Positions 1 to 11,917 are shown, counted from the first letter of the stretch. The stretch: 64,000 nucleotides of DNA from Isoetes taiwanensis (GCA_021234155.1 JAJEKV010000017.1:18672372-18736371); one strand, 5' to 3'. Notes: generated by a model from the letters alone, not told the origin. Program-made: numbers and translations.

Positions 1-51
1 TGTGTCGCCCACATGCTTTTTTGAGTATGTGAATTAAAAAACCACCCGAAG

Positions 52-1640
52 GCGAGAATTGAGAGTACCAGTACCCAAATTGCAGAACTGATAGAAGAAG
101 TGCCCCAAGTGCTCAGAAGGCGATTGGCAACGGAGAAACGACGAACTACAGAGATGGAGACCTGCATACAGTAGATGGAAGACATCATCAACTTCACGCA
201 CTTCGAGAGGCAGCATGACAAGCAGGGTCTCGCTGACCTACATGTCAGCATGGACTCCATGTCCACCACCATGGAAGCATGACACATGACATGCAATGTG
301 CTAAGTAGAAGACGAAGGCAACCATATCCCCTTCGATCAAAAGCTGAGGACACTGCAACCATGATGCGAAGGGTCCATGTCACCTTCGAAGAGAGCGAGT
401 CACAACTAAAAGCCCTTTAGAGTAAGGTCGAGACATGGGAACTGGCCTCATCGGCAATGAACCCTACGCTGGACTCTCCACTTACAAAAAATGGAGCAGA
501 GTTCTGTTGCTCGAGATTGGAAGGTGCAGGAGCTGTGGGCAGTCGTTGCCCATTAAGGAAAAGGCCTCCATGTAGAGGGTCGTGAGAAAGTCCAGCGGTG
601 GTGCATGCAGGAATTGGCAAGGCAGCAACAATTCCAGCAGGAGTTGAGCTCTCGAATTCATGAAAAAGAAAGGCTACTGCACAGGCCACGGCAGTCTCAC
701 ACATTCAAACACCTGCACGACATTAGCCAGGGCCACCCAATACTGCATTGCCAAGCCACTCCATGCTACCACCGCCCAAACACAAGCCATAACCCACATT
801 CCATCGATCGCAACAAAACCCGTCGTGCTGGTCAGCATTGACTTGATGATCAAAACTCCAAGAGCTGAGACGCATAAGCCATAATGTGGTAGTACATGGC
901 CTAATAGAAGAACTGGGGGAAAACCTCATAAACCGGCTCCACACGTTGATCCTTGCATGAATGATGTTGCATACGCCGGTTGCACATTGTTAAGGCAAGA
1001 TGCCATGGCGCCCAGCGTCTTGGCCACGATCAAAATGTGGATGCATGTGCAAAACTACAGTGGCAACCCTGTCTTTCTAGCAGCTTGCTACTTCCCACAT
1101 GCCGAGAGCAACTTCTATCACACCCATTTGGATGTAGATAGGTTGGACCATTTGTCGATCAATATGATGACATACAGGAGGATAAGCAGTTGGGAAGTAT
1201 CATACTCCTTGCAGACTTCAATAATGCATGCAACAACCCATGAACAACCCATGAGACTTGACCCCTTGACTGACGATGTGTTGCAGTTGCACCTTGCAGG
1301 AGGAGCTTAGCCACGGGCATCAGATGACAATTAGGTCATGTGCTATAGTTGCTTTTGCTTTGCGGTATATTTGACCTGGTAATTTACACTGGACTAGCAT
1401 AATGGCCTTCCTCCAACAGGCGCACTCGTAGGCAGAAGAACCAGGGGGGCAGGGGCTAGTGTGGTGGACTATATGTTGGTGATTGAGTACAATATGCATG
1501 TGATCAAGCACTTCTGAATGGGAACACGTAGTAGGAATGAGGAGGCCATCTACCACTTTACTTGCAGTTGGTTTGGCAGGCTGTTCGAACCCCCTATGCG
1601 GCAGTTTGTGATGGTCCTTCGCCCGACACCGGTTAATACT
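52..1640 (+). pseudogene. Decayed LINE, ORF1-like and AP-endonuclease portion
   Basis: The first ~700 bases translate, with stops and frame changes, into a charged helical stretch (AELIEEVPQVLRRRLATEK and similar), as in ORF1 or linker regions of LINEs. At about 957-1240 the plus strand reads NPVFLAACYFPHAESNFY, followed by a degraded GEVxLLADFNNA-like stretch. This matches the core of the APE-type endonuclease of plant LINEs (the strand before the catalytic DFN motif). Around 1460 it reads GASVVDYMLV, matching the STVDYVLV-type motif near the end of such endonucleases. Stops and frameshifts are frequent, so this is a dead copy. No reverse transcriptase follows. The family assignment rests on motif resemblance only. 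The element may continue to the left of the window. Confidence 0.5.
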
Positions 1641-1983
1641 TAAATACATAACACAAATACCTCCGCATCCACGGGTGCAAAACCTGCATATTGACCCAAA
1701 ACCCAAAATAGCATGTTGCGGCATCCTTGAGCTACTGATCTCTAGCTCATGAGACAATCTTCATCTAGGCGCAACTTGACATGACCAATGTCAAGTCCTC
1801 ACTAGCGAGCATCATCAGTGCCCACTCGCTAGTGTTGAGTGCTTAACACTCGTGGCCTTGGTTTCTGCTTATTCTCCCCGGAGAGATGTGGGCAGACCAA
1901 GGTGCAACTAGGCTAGCAACATGATAAAATATTGTCAAAGGTATCTAATAATAACTCAATACCTAGATATTCAATAACTAAAA

Positions 1984-2060
1984 TTAAAATGGATCTTGCA
2001 CAACATTATAATGGCCGCATTAGATTAAAATGGATCTTGCACAACATTATAATGGCCGCA
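1984..2060. repeat. Two-copy tandem repeat, 41-bp period
   Basis: The block starting TTAAAATGGATCTTGC at 1984 recurs at 2025 with essentially no differences. It lies in AT-rich DNA with no ORF and is a simple local duplication. Confidence 0.85.
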
Positions 2061-2130
2061 AATCATAATGGGCTAAAATCGTATGCCAATACCTAGAGAT
2101 GACTTAAATTTTATTTTGAGGCATAAACTA

Positions 2131-2612
2131 GATTTTTTTATTTTTATTTTTTTTGAAGGCAAGGTGGGTTTTATATTCATAATTATAAAAGATACATCAA
2201 AATATAATAGGACTCCAGAGGAGACCTATTAATAACAAAAAGTAGATCCTCCATAGCAGAGGAGGTACAACCTGATTTTAAGATAGTTAGATTTAAGACA
2301 AATTCAGATTGCCAGTTCCTAGTTTCCTGATTCAGCATAGATAGTTCTGAACCAGCCAATATAGAACAGTCCAAAAACCTTAGCTATTCATGGAATAGCT
2401 GGATGCAAGTCTGAAGTTTAACTGTTTGCTTCAATAAGATCCTGCAGGGATAGATCAACTACAGTGGAGTTACCAAATATGTTGAGCATCTCGTCCAGCT
2501 CCTCAATGGTATATGAAGTGGAGTCCATCATCATGAGTACTCGGGCTTCCCTCCTTTTTTGCCAATGGTGGAACCCCGGGGGGTTCACCTCTATATAAGG
2601 GTCATATGGCAT
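2131..2612 (-). mobile_element. Probable L1-like 3' end with A-rich tail
   Basis: On the minus strand a decayed coding stretch (about 2612-2418, then 2374-2183) runs into a non-coding segment and ends at an A-rich tract (the T-rich run at 2131-2155 on the plus strand). The layout of C-terminal coding sequence, short 3' UTR and poly(A) resembles plant L1 3' ends. No RT motif lies inside the fragment, so the class is inferred from layout only. Confidence 0.35.
2571..2600 (+). promoter_or_regulatory. GC hairpin followed by TATA-like box
   Basis: A perfect 7-bp inverted repeat (GAACCCC, 2-nt loop, GGGGTTC; 2571-2586) is followed by TATATAA at 2592-2598. The sequence after it repeats the phrase AGAAACCCCTATGTATAC twice (about 2632 and 2665). 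A promoter is possible, but no convincing gene follows closely, so function is unproven. Confidence 0.25.
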
Positions 2613-3080
2613 GTGCGTGCATCAAGTCAGGAGAAACCCCTATGTATACAGCTGACCCTCCATAGAAACCCCTATGTATACGGTCCCATACTGTCGAAGA
2701 ATCATACCCGATTCCATACTTTTACACCCAGTCTAAGCACTTCTTGCCCTACCCTTAACCTTATTTTACGTCCATTATTCATTCATGTATCCTACCCTCT
2801 ACCGTATATTTACATCCAATCTGCAAATGTTACATCCAGTCAGTATTTAGGGTTCTTCCTGGCGCCATTTTAGTTCAATGGTCACTCAAAAAAATAAGAA
2901 AAAGAAATACGCCTGGAATACATAGGGAAGTATATATTTTATATATTTTAATTAAATCGATTTTAGGATGACATTATAACAAAATTGATTATTGAATAAT
3001 GACTTTAAATTAATTATTGTTACGGATTTTATTTTTAGGCACGTCTTTTAAGGACGTCATTATGGTGAATTTTGCCATGC
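2613..3080. other. Non-coding AT-rich spacer
   Basis: Apart from the short repeated phrase near 2632 and 2665, no coding, RNA or mobile-element signature is seen here. Confidence 0.6.
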
Positions 3081-3087
3081 AGCTGCC

Positions 3088-3190
3088 GCCAATGGCATAA
3101 CCCGATCCGAGCTCTTCTTATTCCACTCCAACGCCATAACCCGATCCGTTCCTCCTTCTCCGCCAAGCCATAACCCGATCCTCCTTCTCC
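3088..3190 (+). repeat. Short repeats in the leader of the 3216 ORF
   Basis: The phrase GCATAACCCGATCC or GCCATAACCCGATCC occurs three times (about 3094, 3132 and 3167) within the ~120 bases before the ATG at 3216. The spacing of 35-38 bases suggests a degenerate tandem unit in the 5' leader. Confidence 0.6.
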
Positions 3191-3215
3191 GCCTATTCCT
3201 CTCCCTATTCCGACA

Positions 3216-3521
3216 ATGGCGCGGATTAAGACCACCGCCAGGAGGCCCACTGAAGAATATGTGGGCTCTGCTCCACCCAAGGAAGAGGCCGCGCCCGAGG
3301 CCGCGGAAGAGCCCAAGGGCACGAAGCTGAAAGTTGTGGCAAAATTTTCGTGCCTGGAAGTGGTACACATGCAAGATCATGGAGCTCATATCACTGAAAA
3401 AGTTCAGCAGTGGGTTGATCGGGTGACTCTTGCAGATGAGCGGCTTTTGGAGATGAAAATCCGTGCCAGAGGGAATGATCTCTATGTGCTTATTAGGATG
3501 CCACCTCCGGGCAGTTGGTAA
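3216..3521 (+). CDS. Small protein with H3-tail-like N-terminus
   Basis: A 101-codon ORF starts MARIKTTARRPTEEYVG, resembling the first residues of histone H3 (ART-K-x-TAR-K/R). The start was chosen because the resemblance begins exactly at this ATG. The rest is not a histone fold: an acidic/Pro-Ala linker (about residues 18-36) is followed by a ~60-residue segment (KLKVVAKFSCLEVVH ... DERLLEMKIRARGNDLYVLIRM) that I do not recognise. No introns are evident. The H3-like start could reflect capture of a histone exon, a mimic of the H3 tail, or chance. The ORF may belong to a mobile element, since element-like sequence surrounds it. Whether it is expressed cannot be judged. Confidence 0.4.
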   Translation: MARIKTTARRPTEEYVGSAPPKEEAAPEAAEEPKGTKLKVVAKFSCLEVVHMQDHGAHITEKVQQWVDRVTLADERLLEMKIRARGNDLYVLIRMPPPGSW

Positions 3522-3525
3522 AGCG

Positions 3526-3580
3526 ACCTCCGTTATTCTCACCTCCATTATTCTCACCTCCGTTATTCTCACTTCCGTTA
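3526..3580 (+). repeat. 15-bp tandem repeat after the small ORF
   Basis: Three copies of ACCTCCGTTATTCTC (3526, 3541 with one change, 3556) and a partial fourth lie just past the stop codon of the 3216 ORF. Confidence 0.85.
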
Positions 3581-3599
3581 AATTATGCCTCCTGGACGT

Positions 3600-4306
3600 T
3601 CATAATAGCTTAGGTTTTTTGTTTTGCCAGCTCTTGACAGTAAATACGAAATCTCCCTAACTTGTTTTGTAAAGCTCCTGATCTAAATATTTAGACTGCT
3701 TTGTTTTGTAAATGGCCATGAAAACTGCCATGTGCAGGTGTGAACCTTCCTTTTTGTAAAGTATCCTATTATAATATGAATATGACGCGGTTTCAGACAA
3801 TGTGCTTGTGTTTTAGTTTCTGTCTCTTAATATGTTTCTTTTATGTAATGTTCTCAACCGAAATACCGAAATCAGTCTTCAAACAGTTTATGTTTTGTTG
3901 TTTTCAAAATATGATTTTGATTATGTCTGAAGTCTTCACGTCATGCCCTTAAAAATAAAGTGTAGGGTAATAGCTACTGCTGTTTTGGAAGCATTTTATT
4001 TTGCTTCTGTAAATGCTGCAGAAATGAATCATCGAGCAATGAAATCAGAAAGGCAGAAAGCATACCTAACTAACTAGTTCCACAAGTAACCAGTAGGCAT
4101 TCTTTATTGCATTCAAAGTAAAGTTTAAACAAGATCACATTTTCTACATGGAATGCATTAAGTAAAGCAAAGCAAATAGAACATGCTCGAGATTTATACA
4201 AAGCAGAAAACTGCTCTTAAACTTAAACTGTTGAAATGGTAGCTTTAATCATAAATGATCATTGACAAAGTACTTGACAAATATCTGCCTGAACCTTATG
4301 CACTCC
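3600..4306. other. Non-coding AT-rich stretch
   Basis: No ORF or repeat worth calling. Its right end is the 3' flank of the minus-strand transposase-like gene whose stop is at 4307-4309. Confidence 0.6.
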
Positions 4307-5989
4307 CTAGACCTTCTGCTTTCCCTTGTCACCTACAAAAAGAATGAAAGAGAAGAGACAGTTAGTAGCAGAATTCAACCATTTGAAGACGTCTAATTTA
4401 ATATTACCCTACCAATATTCTGTTCACGGACAAACTTATTCAGTTGTACTCTACTATTATCATGCAGATGGTAAATGTTTTTGGCAGGTTTATATTTTAA
4501 AGATGCAAGAGATATGATAGACTCGAGGTCTATAAGTCGATTATCGGTCAGATCATAAGTAAACCAAGTGGACTTGCCATCCTTGCTGCAATGTTTCCTG
4601 TAATATGCCAGATTTAATTGAACTTCAAAAGACGGGCATTTAACTAAGTCCACGGGCTCTCTACTCTCTCTCCATGCACTGCCAGACTTCCTCCTCATGC
4701 TAAGTACCCTACCAAGATACCAAATCTTATGAATTGCAACAGATTTGTTCCTTTTTCTCGCTGAAGCTTGTCTGGTTTGTGGTGCCACCATGGATTCCAC
4801 TGGTTCTTCGAAGTACACTGCACAATATGTCCCAATGCCGAGCAGAGTTTGTGCATCAACATTACTTTATTCAATAGAATATACCATAGCCTTAACCCTC
4901 GTCAGCCTGTCCTTTGATAGCCACAGATTCCCATTCAAATGGCTCACTATAGTTGACTTAAAGATTTTCTTACCTTCCATAACAACATGCCAAGACACAT
5001 GAGATGGCTTCCTCCTTTCACATTCATCTAACAATTCGTCAAACACATGTCGTAATTCAGACCTGGCCACATCATCCTCACTAACTACCTCGTTCCTTGG
5101 ATCTTCACCTTCAATCTCCATATTCTCTTCCATGGCATCGGTCTCATCTTTCAATGTGGTAGAGCTCAGGTCTACCACATGACTACTTTGAAACCAATCC
5201 TCGACCTTCCATGGCTCACTAAACCAGCCATCACTGTCCTCAATTGTAATGCCAACGCTTGTACACAATGCTTGTGCAGCAGCAAGCCCTTCTTTTAAGG
5301 CCTCAATAATCTTGTCATCCGTATCCACGCTACTGTAATCTGCAAGGTTACAGGTCAGCAAATCCCCATTGGTATCTACCTTCTTTTCTAACCCTTGCCA
5401 AATGTGCTCTTGCTTAGCATGTGCTGCAGGAAACAAGAGGGTAGTGGCAGCTTGAAACTCAGAAATATGATTGAGAGTAGAGGCACTCTCCAATAAGTCT
5501 GCCCCGTCATAGGCTCTTTTGTTACGCACCATGCCACCGACTTTAGAGAAGAAGTTCTCACATACGTCCGATCCCGTGCACTGTAAGGGCAACTCTAAAT
5601 GCCCAAATTCTGAAATAAAATACTTTATTAGCAGCACAGCAAAATGGCATGACAATTGCACGTTTATAAAGGTTTCCCGACTAATGAAGTTCTTACTCAA
5701 CGAATGTGTGCTGTGGTTCTTCAACCAGAGCCTCCAAAACCTGTTATGCACCTAAAGTTTTAAAGATCAAACCAAATTGAAAGTAGCAAACAGGATTCCA
5801 ACTCACCTTAAGAAGAAGGACACTGTTGCAGCAGCTTTAATCCGAGCTTTCAAGTCCAAAGTAGGTGAGAGGAAGATGTCAATATATGATGCCACGACTT
5901 CCAAATAAACTTTGGTGCCCAAATTCCGCATCGGTGGGCCTACAAAACCATTGCTTAGTTCGTACAAGCATTGCTGAACCTTTCTAGAG
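4307..5989 (-). pseudogene. Transposase-like gene, 3' half (cut by gypsy element)
   Basis: Minus-strand C-terminal half of an uncharacterised transposase-like protein; the 5' half is at 17047-18395. From the insertion site it reads RKVQQCLYELSNG, then TGSDVCENFFSKVGGM, a segment reminiscent of the C-terminal part of P-element/THAP9-like transposases. An acidic linker follows, then LSKDRLTRVKAM and a CAVYFEE segment that could be BAH-like. Two introns have good GT-AG edges: 5752-5806 (55 bp, AAG|GTGAGT donor, TTTAG acceptor) and probably 4333-4412 (80 bp), leaving a last exon ending GDKGKQKV at the stop 4307-4309. One in-frame TAA near 4864-4866 interrupts the long exon. Function is inferred: DNA transposition or a domesticated derivative. 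Confidence 0.65.
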
Positions 5990-6567
5990 TGTTTGCGGTC
6001 TGGGTTCGGGAACTCCTGGAAGACAGCCCTCTGTGAGGACCCGTGGATCTAACAGGAGAGTCCGGGGGACTATGTCACGCGGGATTTGCAAGAAGAGAAG
6101 AAAACAGAACAAATGAGAGAAAAATGATAAGCTTCCTTGATATCAATGATGAACATACATGAGCTCTCGCAATAGAGAGAAAAACGAAAAGGAGACAAGA
6201 CTCAAAACTCATCTAAAACTCATGTGCTAGCTCTACTCATATATATAGTACAATGGCCTTTGGCCCAATATAGACACTCGACCGATCTCGGTGCCGACTC
6301 ACGGAAGGAGGCCTCGACTGGCAGGAATGTTGGCGGTGCCTCTTGAAGTGCCTAGAATCATCTTGACGGCCGACGGTGGCGGCGGGCCGTCACTTGTCCG
6401 GCGGGCGCCTCTTGTTGACGGCCCGCAGGCTTTGATGCGTGGTTCTGCTGCTTGGTCTTCTGGCGAGCCTTTGATGGCTGACCCGTGGCTGGCCGAGGAT
6501 CCTTGAGCTTGACCTGGTGCATGTCGTATGCATGAATAGTCCTTGCCGGGAGGCCGCAGGACTAACA
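5990..6567 (-). repeat. 3' LTR of the gypsy element
   Basis: 578 bp. On the minus strand it starts TGTTAGTCC (6567) and ends AAACA (5990). The first ~290 bases on the plus strand are almost identical to 16470-16760; the rest differs mainly at CAG/CTG sites. A TATATATA box lies at about 6240-6247. Confidence 0.92.
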
Positions 6568-6580
6568 CTCCCACCAAACG
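6568..6580 (-). other. Polypurine tract
   Basis: The minus strand reads GTTTGGTGGGAG directly before the 3' LTR start TGTTAG, the expected place for plus-strand priming. Confidence 0.75.
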
Positions 6581-6599
6581 ACACTTTCGAGTGAAGAAA

Positions 6600-9500
6600 A
6601 GGAGGAAGTGTTTCGAGGGCGGGAAGCCATCAATGCGAAAGTGATCCTCATGGGAGTGAGGGCGGGCACCATTATGGTATGCGGGCTAATGAGATCTGGC
6701 GTGTTTGAAGAGCGGAGGAGTGTTTTGGCCAAGGGCGGGATCTGCATCAATAAGAAAGCGAGGCGTACCATGTCTTCAAAGGGCAGCATGGGCGCCCTCG
6801 AAGAAATGTCGCCGACATTCCATGAGGAGACAGTCTGGAGGCCAAAGGCAATCGACAACGGCATTCGGATTGCGATGAAAAAAATGGGGCCGCCGATTTA
6901 AGGAGCTTAGCAAAATGCATTTGAGAGCAGCACAAAATCCTGCGAAGATGGATGAAGGATCGTGAGGTGGTGGCATTCTGCAAGAAGGTGTCAAGACCAT
7001 GAAGCGCATCCGCCGGGCCGCCAACCACGCCATTAGCAATGTAGATCCAATTAGGGTGGTATCCGAGTGGCACCTTCTTCCCAATGTGAGCGGCGAAAAA
7101 ACGTGGATCCCACCGAGATCCGGCGAGATCTGAGGTGGAGTCCATCCCAAGATGACCATCCATGACCTTGGTCCAAAAAGGGAGGCGCCAATCGAAGTCG
7201 GGAACCCGGGGCGTGGAGGTACACCCGAGGGGAAGCATAGGGAGAAGGAACCATGCCCGTATGCGTGGGTTCTTGGCGGTCTCCCCGAATTGATCGACAA
7301 GTTCGGATCAAGAGCTTGACACCAACGATCCCAAAGAGAAGCAGAGTTGAGAGTTGACAGGGGGGCTATCCCATCCCGGGTGGGGACCGCCTTGCTATCC
7401 AACGAGCTCGTAATTGATTATAACCGTGAGGTGCATAAATTTGTGCATAGGGAAGATCCTGGGATGTCCTAGATACTTCCTTATCTGTTGTAGGCCTTCC
7501 GCTTGCTAGAGATAAATGATTGGCAAGCTTCGGGCATGTACTCGATGAAGAGTTTGGAGTCCGGCGGGATCCGCAAGATATGGATTGTTATCCCGAAGCA
7601 CCCATTGCACAAAGGTCACCACGAAAGAGCTGGCGTGGCCCATTTCCGAAGTGTTCCTGTGTATCACCCAGATAGAAATCATGAAATATGTAAGCCATGG
7701 GCTGAACAACTCTGAAGGTGATAAAGTCTGGATCGGCACAGTGTATGAGATCAAAGACCACAAGGGCACAGCACAACCCTTTGTCTTCAATGGAGAGTTC
7801 TGGCCAAATCCGAAGAAAATCTGCACTGCTCAGGGGAATATCCACAGGTCCATCTGCCGCATGCCACTTCGAAAGGAAGAGGTGGCGGCGAGCAACCACA
7901 TAATCGTGATAGCAGGAAGGAACTGGGAAGTCAAAAGGCATTCTGTTAAGAATGGCGGTATGGCCGTCAAGTTTTGCTTGAGCCTCATCAGCAGACTGAA
8001 TAGCTTGTCTTTGTCGTTGTTCAAGATCACGATCCGGTTGTCCCGTTCTAGCAGCGTGGGATCGGTCCACGGACCCGTTTCTGAGAAGTGTTGACCTGGG
8101 AGGAGGATTTCCCCGGAGTATTGAGACGAAGCACGGCAATCTCCGCGTCATCCAGTATCTTCTGTTTCTGCACCTCTGTAAGCTGATCTTGAAGAGAGGT
8201 GAGCTGAGAGGTCTGTGTAGAAAGCTGAGCCGTCAAGGAGGCAACTTGAGCGTCCCGTGCTAAAAGGTTTTGAACTTGAGTGCTGAAATTTTCACAAAGT
8301 TCGGAGTACAAGGCGTTGAGCTTAGCAATATCTGCGTCCTTGGTACTCAGGAGAGCGGCTTTGGACTTGTTGTGCTCCAATAAATTCTGAATTTCTGATT
8401 GGAGCTGAGCCTGTTGATCTGCAAGTTGGCTGACTTGATCTTGTGCACTTTTGAGATCTGCATGAGATTGTAAGAGAGCTTCGTGCTTGTCTTGAAGTTT
8501 GGCCTCCAAAGTTGCAACTTGGGCAGTTGCAGCGTGAAGGTCCTGGTGTACCGCATCAGAGGCCTCTAGTGCCCGTTGAACCCCTCATAAGAGCGCCTTG
8601 GGATTCTTGTAACTTGAGAGCGGCCCGGCTTGAGCATCCCGGCGATCTTTCTGATACAACAACCCACGAGGGTGTTGTGGTGGTGGAGCCATTTTGTTGC
8701 ACCGGTTTGTGATGTTTGGGAAAGATGGTGTGAACTGGATGGTGTAGCGGAGGAGGAGACAGTGACATGGGTGTGCGGACTTTGGACATGACCAGGGGAA
8801 GAAGGGAGTGAAGTGCCAGCTCGGTTAGTCATTGGAAGGGAGCTAAAGTGGAATTATGAGAATTTTGTGGTGTGGGAGGGAAGTAATGACGGATGAGGGC
8901 TTGAAAGTGGCCTCCCACGAAACTTCGAAAATGGAAGTGGCACCTCAAGGCGTCCATTTCTTGGAGAAGACGATAGAACATCATTTGGGGCCAATCTATG
9001 TGGTGGTTGGAGTGTGTAGCGCTGATGACCGGTTATAGAAAGGTTTATTGATATGGGTGTTCTTGATAGAATACCCAAGGAACTTGGCGCCACGAAATTT
9101 AACAAAGGTTTCGTGAGGCTTGTCGATATTGGTCGACGATGGACATTGGCATGATAAGCGAGGTGCACCAAACTCGTGACATCGAGATCCCGTGTATGGC
9201 GTGCACCATGATACACAAGGGGTGTGCAAGGGAATATGAAATACCTCGAAAATCAAATGTTGAGTCAGCGGAAATGGTGGTGCCATCGACCATAGTGGTG
9301 TAGCCTTGCGGGGGTTGTTAACGATATTGGCGATGAACCTGCGTCAAACCGGTTAGGATTTGGAGCCGAAGTTCCATTTGAGAGAATTAAGTAAAGCTTG
9401 TGGCATTCAAATGACTTCTTTATTTGGGCCAACAAGGGCTTCACCGGAAAGTGGGCCAAGACGGATACTGAGATGCAAAAAGAGCGGATCCTTGGGAGCA

Positions 9501-9836
9501 AAGGTTGCGAAGTGTAGAAAATCTTGGGGCAGCCATGGTAACGATTTGCGAAACGAAGAGTGATTCAAAGGCGGAGGACGAAAAGTCGAAAGCCTGTGAG
9601 AGGACAAGGGCCAGAAGAACGAAAAAGGTTTTTTTAGGGCGCTAACCGAGGCGAAAGAGGTATGAAGAGGGCTTAAACTGGAACCGTTGATGGTGCAGTG
9701 TCAAAAGATGCCAAGAAGTGTATTGAGAGGCAAAAAATTTGGCTAAGTCCCAAAAAGCGTAAGGGAGAAGCAATGAAAAACGGTGAGGATGAGACGTGAA
9801 AGAAGGATCGGATGTGACAATGGGCAAAGGACACAC
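6600..9836 (-). pseudogene. Extra ORF region after pol, with coiled coil
   Basis: Between integrase and the 3' LTR the minus strand carries a long, frame-broken coding region in the sense direction. Recognisable stretches: 9836-8854 (unknown), 8832-8566 (Ser/His-rich, starting MTNRAGTSLPSSPGH), 8509-8048 (coiled coil), 8151-7588 (SADEAQAKLDGHTAILNRM, then PFDFPVPSCYHDYVV and later a globular-looking segment), and 7402-6750. In plant Tat/Athila relatives an additional or env-like ORF often sits here, but I see no clear transmembrane env features. No function can be named. It probably encoded one or two element-specific proteins of several hundred residues. Confidence 0.5.
8048..8509 (-). pseudogene. 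Coiled-coil segment of the extra gypsy ORF
   Basis: 153 codons dominated by heptad-like Gln/Leu/Ala repeats (LADQQAQLQSEIQNLLEH, DAQVASLTAQLSTQTSQL, TSLQDQLTEVQKQK). It reads as a long parallel coiled coil and suggests an oligomeric structural protein. The neighbouring frames carry flanking parts, so this is an internal segment and not a full gene. Confidence 0.65.
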
Positions 9837-9839
9837 ATT

Positions 9840-10480
9840 AATGTTCGACGGGCGTGAAAAGAAGAAATTGCATTCAATGCCGCAACTCGGTGGGATATCA
9901 TTAAAAGGAATGTGTCAAGGTACCATGGCTAGATATGCAAAATGGGGAGAAAAGATTCTCATTTTAGAAACAAACCTTGCATTGCAAACACGCGTTGGCG
10001 ATTTGTGTGATTGGTCCACGCCGACAAGGAGTTCCTCGATTGGCTATATAAGACGAACCGGGAGTAACGGAGGCATCCGATGGCGCCGGTTATGGCCGCT
10101 TTGCTGGTTTGAACGAGGACCGCACTATGCCCACGAACCGTCCGAGTGGATTACCCGCAAGATGAATTGTCCGGACCTCTGGCGCTGCCACAACCGTGGC
10201 ATTCAATGGGCGGGTTGGTGTGCCGGGATGGCTGAACATCCCGACCAAGACCAATCGGGATGGAGGTGGTTCTGCACCTTCGGCGGGATCCCGAGCGAAC
10301 CTCTACCATCTCCTCCGCGATCACCTCTGCTCCAAACCCGAGTAGAGGGTTTTTCCTCTTAGGACTTAGTAGAGGGGCTCGAGCCCGTTTTTGTATATAG
10401 GGCAGTGCCCATAGCGAAATAGCCGGCCGCGCCCACATTTTGTAAAAAATCTCCACTATAATAGAATATGCCGCCTTTCT
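9840..10480 (-). other. Spacer between integrase region and extra ORF
   Basis: No recognisable domain on either strand. It lies inside the gypsy element. Confidence 0.5.
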
Positions 10481-10482
10481 AG

Positions 10483-10700
10483 TCACTTTCTCGTGGTGTT
10501 TGCGCCTTGAATCAGATCTGCTTTGTTGATTTTCGCCCACGTGTGATGAAATGTTTTGAGACGAAAACCATTAACCAATGTAGGTAATGGAGTGCCATCT
10601 AACTCGCCAGGTTGGAAAACGCTTGGTCTAACCACTTGAACAATTTGATAAGGGCCAAGCCAACGAAACTTGAGTTTACCCGAAAAATTTTTGTACACGA
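10483..10700 (-). pseudogene. Post-integrase tail of gypsy pol
   Basis: Reads SGKLKFRWLGPYQIVQV, then ELDGTPLPTLVNGFRLKTFHH, the conserved segment following the integrase core in Tat/Athila-type elements. It lacks chromodomain residues. Confidence 0.75.
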
Positions 10701-11029
10701 ATCATAAAGAAGAACCAAATCGCCTTCTTTGAATGTTTTTGTCTTGGACGCTTGTCATGTAAAGATTTTTGCAACCGGTGTCCATGAAGAACACGAATAT
10801 AAGCATCCCGTCGAAGTTCATCCAACTGTTCTAATTGATAGACCCTTTCTTTGAGTGCAAAGCAGGTGGATTATGAGCAAGAGCCGCTTGAAAAACGGAG
10901 TGTTGGAAGGATGTATTCAAACGGCATGAGAGGTTCGACCATAAACCAATTTAAAAGGAGTGTGACCGGTAGCAATCTTGAAACAAGTATTGTAGGCCCA
11001 AAGAACAAGAGGGAAGTTTTGTCCGCCAA

Positions 11030-11889
11030 TCATGGGAAGCGTCCACAAATTTTCTTGAGAATGGTGACCAGAGTTTTGTTGGTGCTTTCTGCCAAACCAT
11101 TACCTTGAGGATAGTAAGGTGTGCTCTTGTGATGATGTATCAGGAGATAATCCGTCAGCTCCTTGATAGTATGATTGATGAAATGGACACCACGGTCACT
11201 GACCAGCTCCGTGGGGCAGCCGAATCGCGTGATAATTTGTTGATAGAGGACCCTAGCTGTGCTTGCTGCAGTGTTGTCTGGAAGTGCACAAGCTTCCGCC
11301 CATTTGGTGGCGTAGTCAGTGAGAACCAGAATGTATCGGGCACGGGTGTGCCGCGCAGGAGGATCTATAGGTCCCACAAAGTCCATTCCCCATTTGTTTT
11401 AAGGGAAGTGGGCGTGGCGATCGGCGCCAAGGGAAGAGCGTCACGGGCGTGGGGCGCCCCACCCGGCCCGGCAAGCGTCACACGTCTTGGCGCATGCGTG
11501 AGCATCTTTGAAGAGCGTGGGCCAATAATACCCAACGAGAAGGATTTTTATGCGTGCGTGGTGTCACCATGAAAATGACCACCACCTAGCCCTTGATGAG
11601 CTTCTCGAACAATATCTGGAACTTCATGAGGTAGAACACAGCGTCGAAGGATGGTGTCCTTACCCTTTTTGTAGAGATGTCCTGCAACCATGGTGTAGTC
11701 ACGGACCTCTCGGAGAAATTGATGGCGACGGGATTGCCGCTTGGCAGGAGAGAGCGTCTCGTCTTCTGGTGGAAGAGCACACGTGAGGAGGAGGCTATGC
11801 TGAAAATCATGGAACCAATGTGGTGTTGCCGTTACTAAAAAGAGCCGAGCATCGGGAAAGGCGCCTCGAGACTCCGGTTGAGGGATCAT
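11030..11889 (-). pseudogene. Gypsy integrase
   Basis: The zinc-binding N-terminal part (VLPHEVPDIVREAHQG and GGHFHGDTTHA) lies at about 11770-11548. The DDE core follows from 11386: MDFVGPIDPP, LVLTDYATKWAEA (first D region), LVSDRGVHF (second D) and YPQGNGLAESTNK (the E). The reading frame changes around 11400-11550. The protein would insert the element cDNA into host DNA. Confidence 0.85.
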
Positions 11890-11917
11890 CTGTGGGATCG
11901 TGAAAGATAATCCGGGA

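Noticed and set aside
1320-1757. 145-codon minus-strand ORF
   Set aside because: No motif; the plus strand here continues the LINE endonuclease reading (GASVVDYMLV).
7585-8094. 169-codon plus-strand ORF
   Set aside because: Antisense to the extra ORF of the gypsy element, whose minus-strand reading has coherent composition and a coiled coil next to it.
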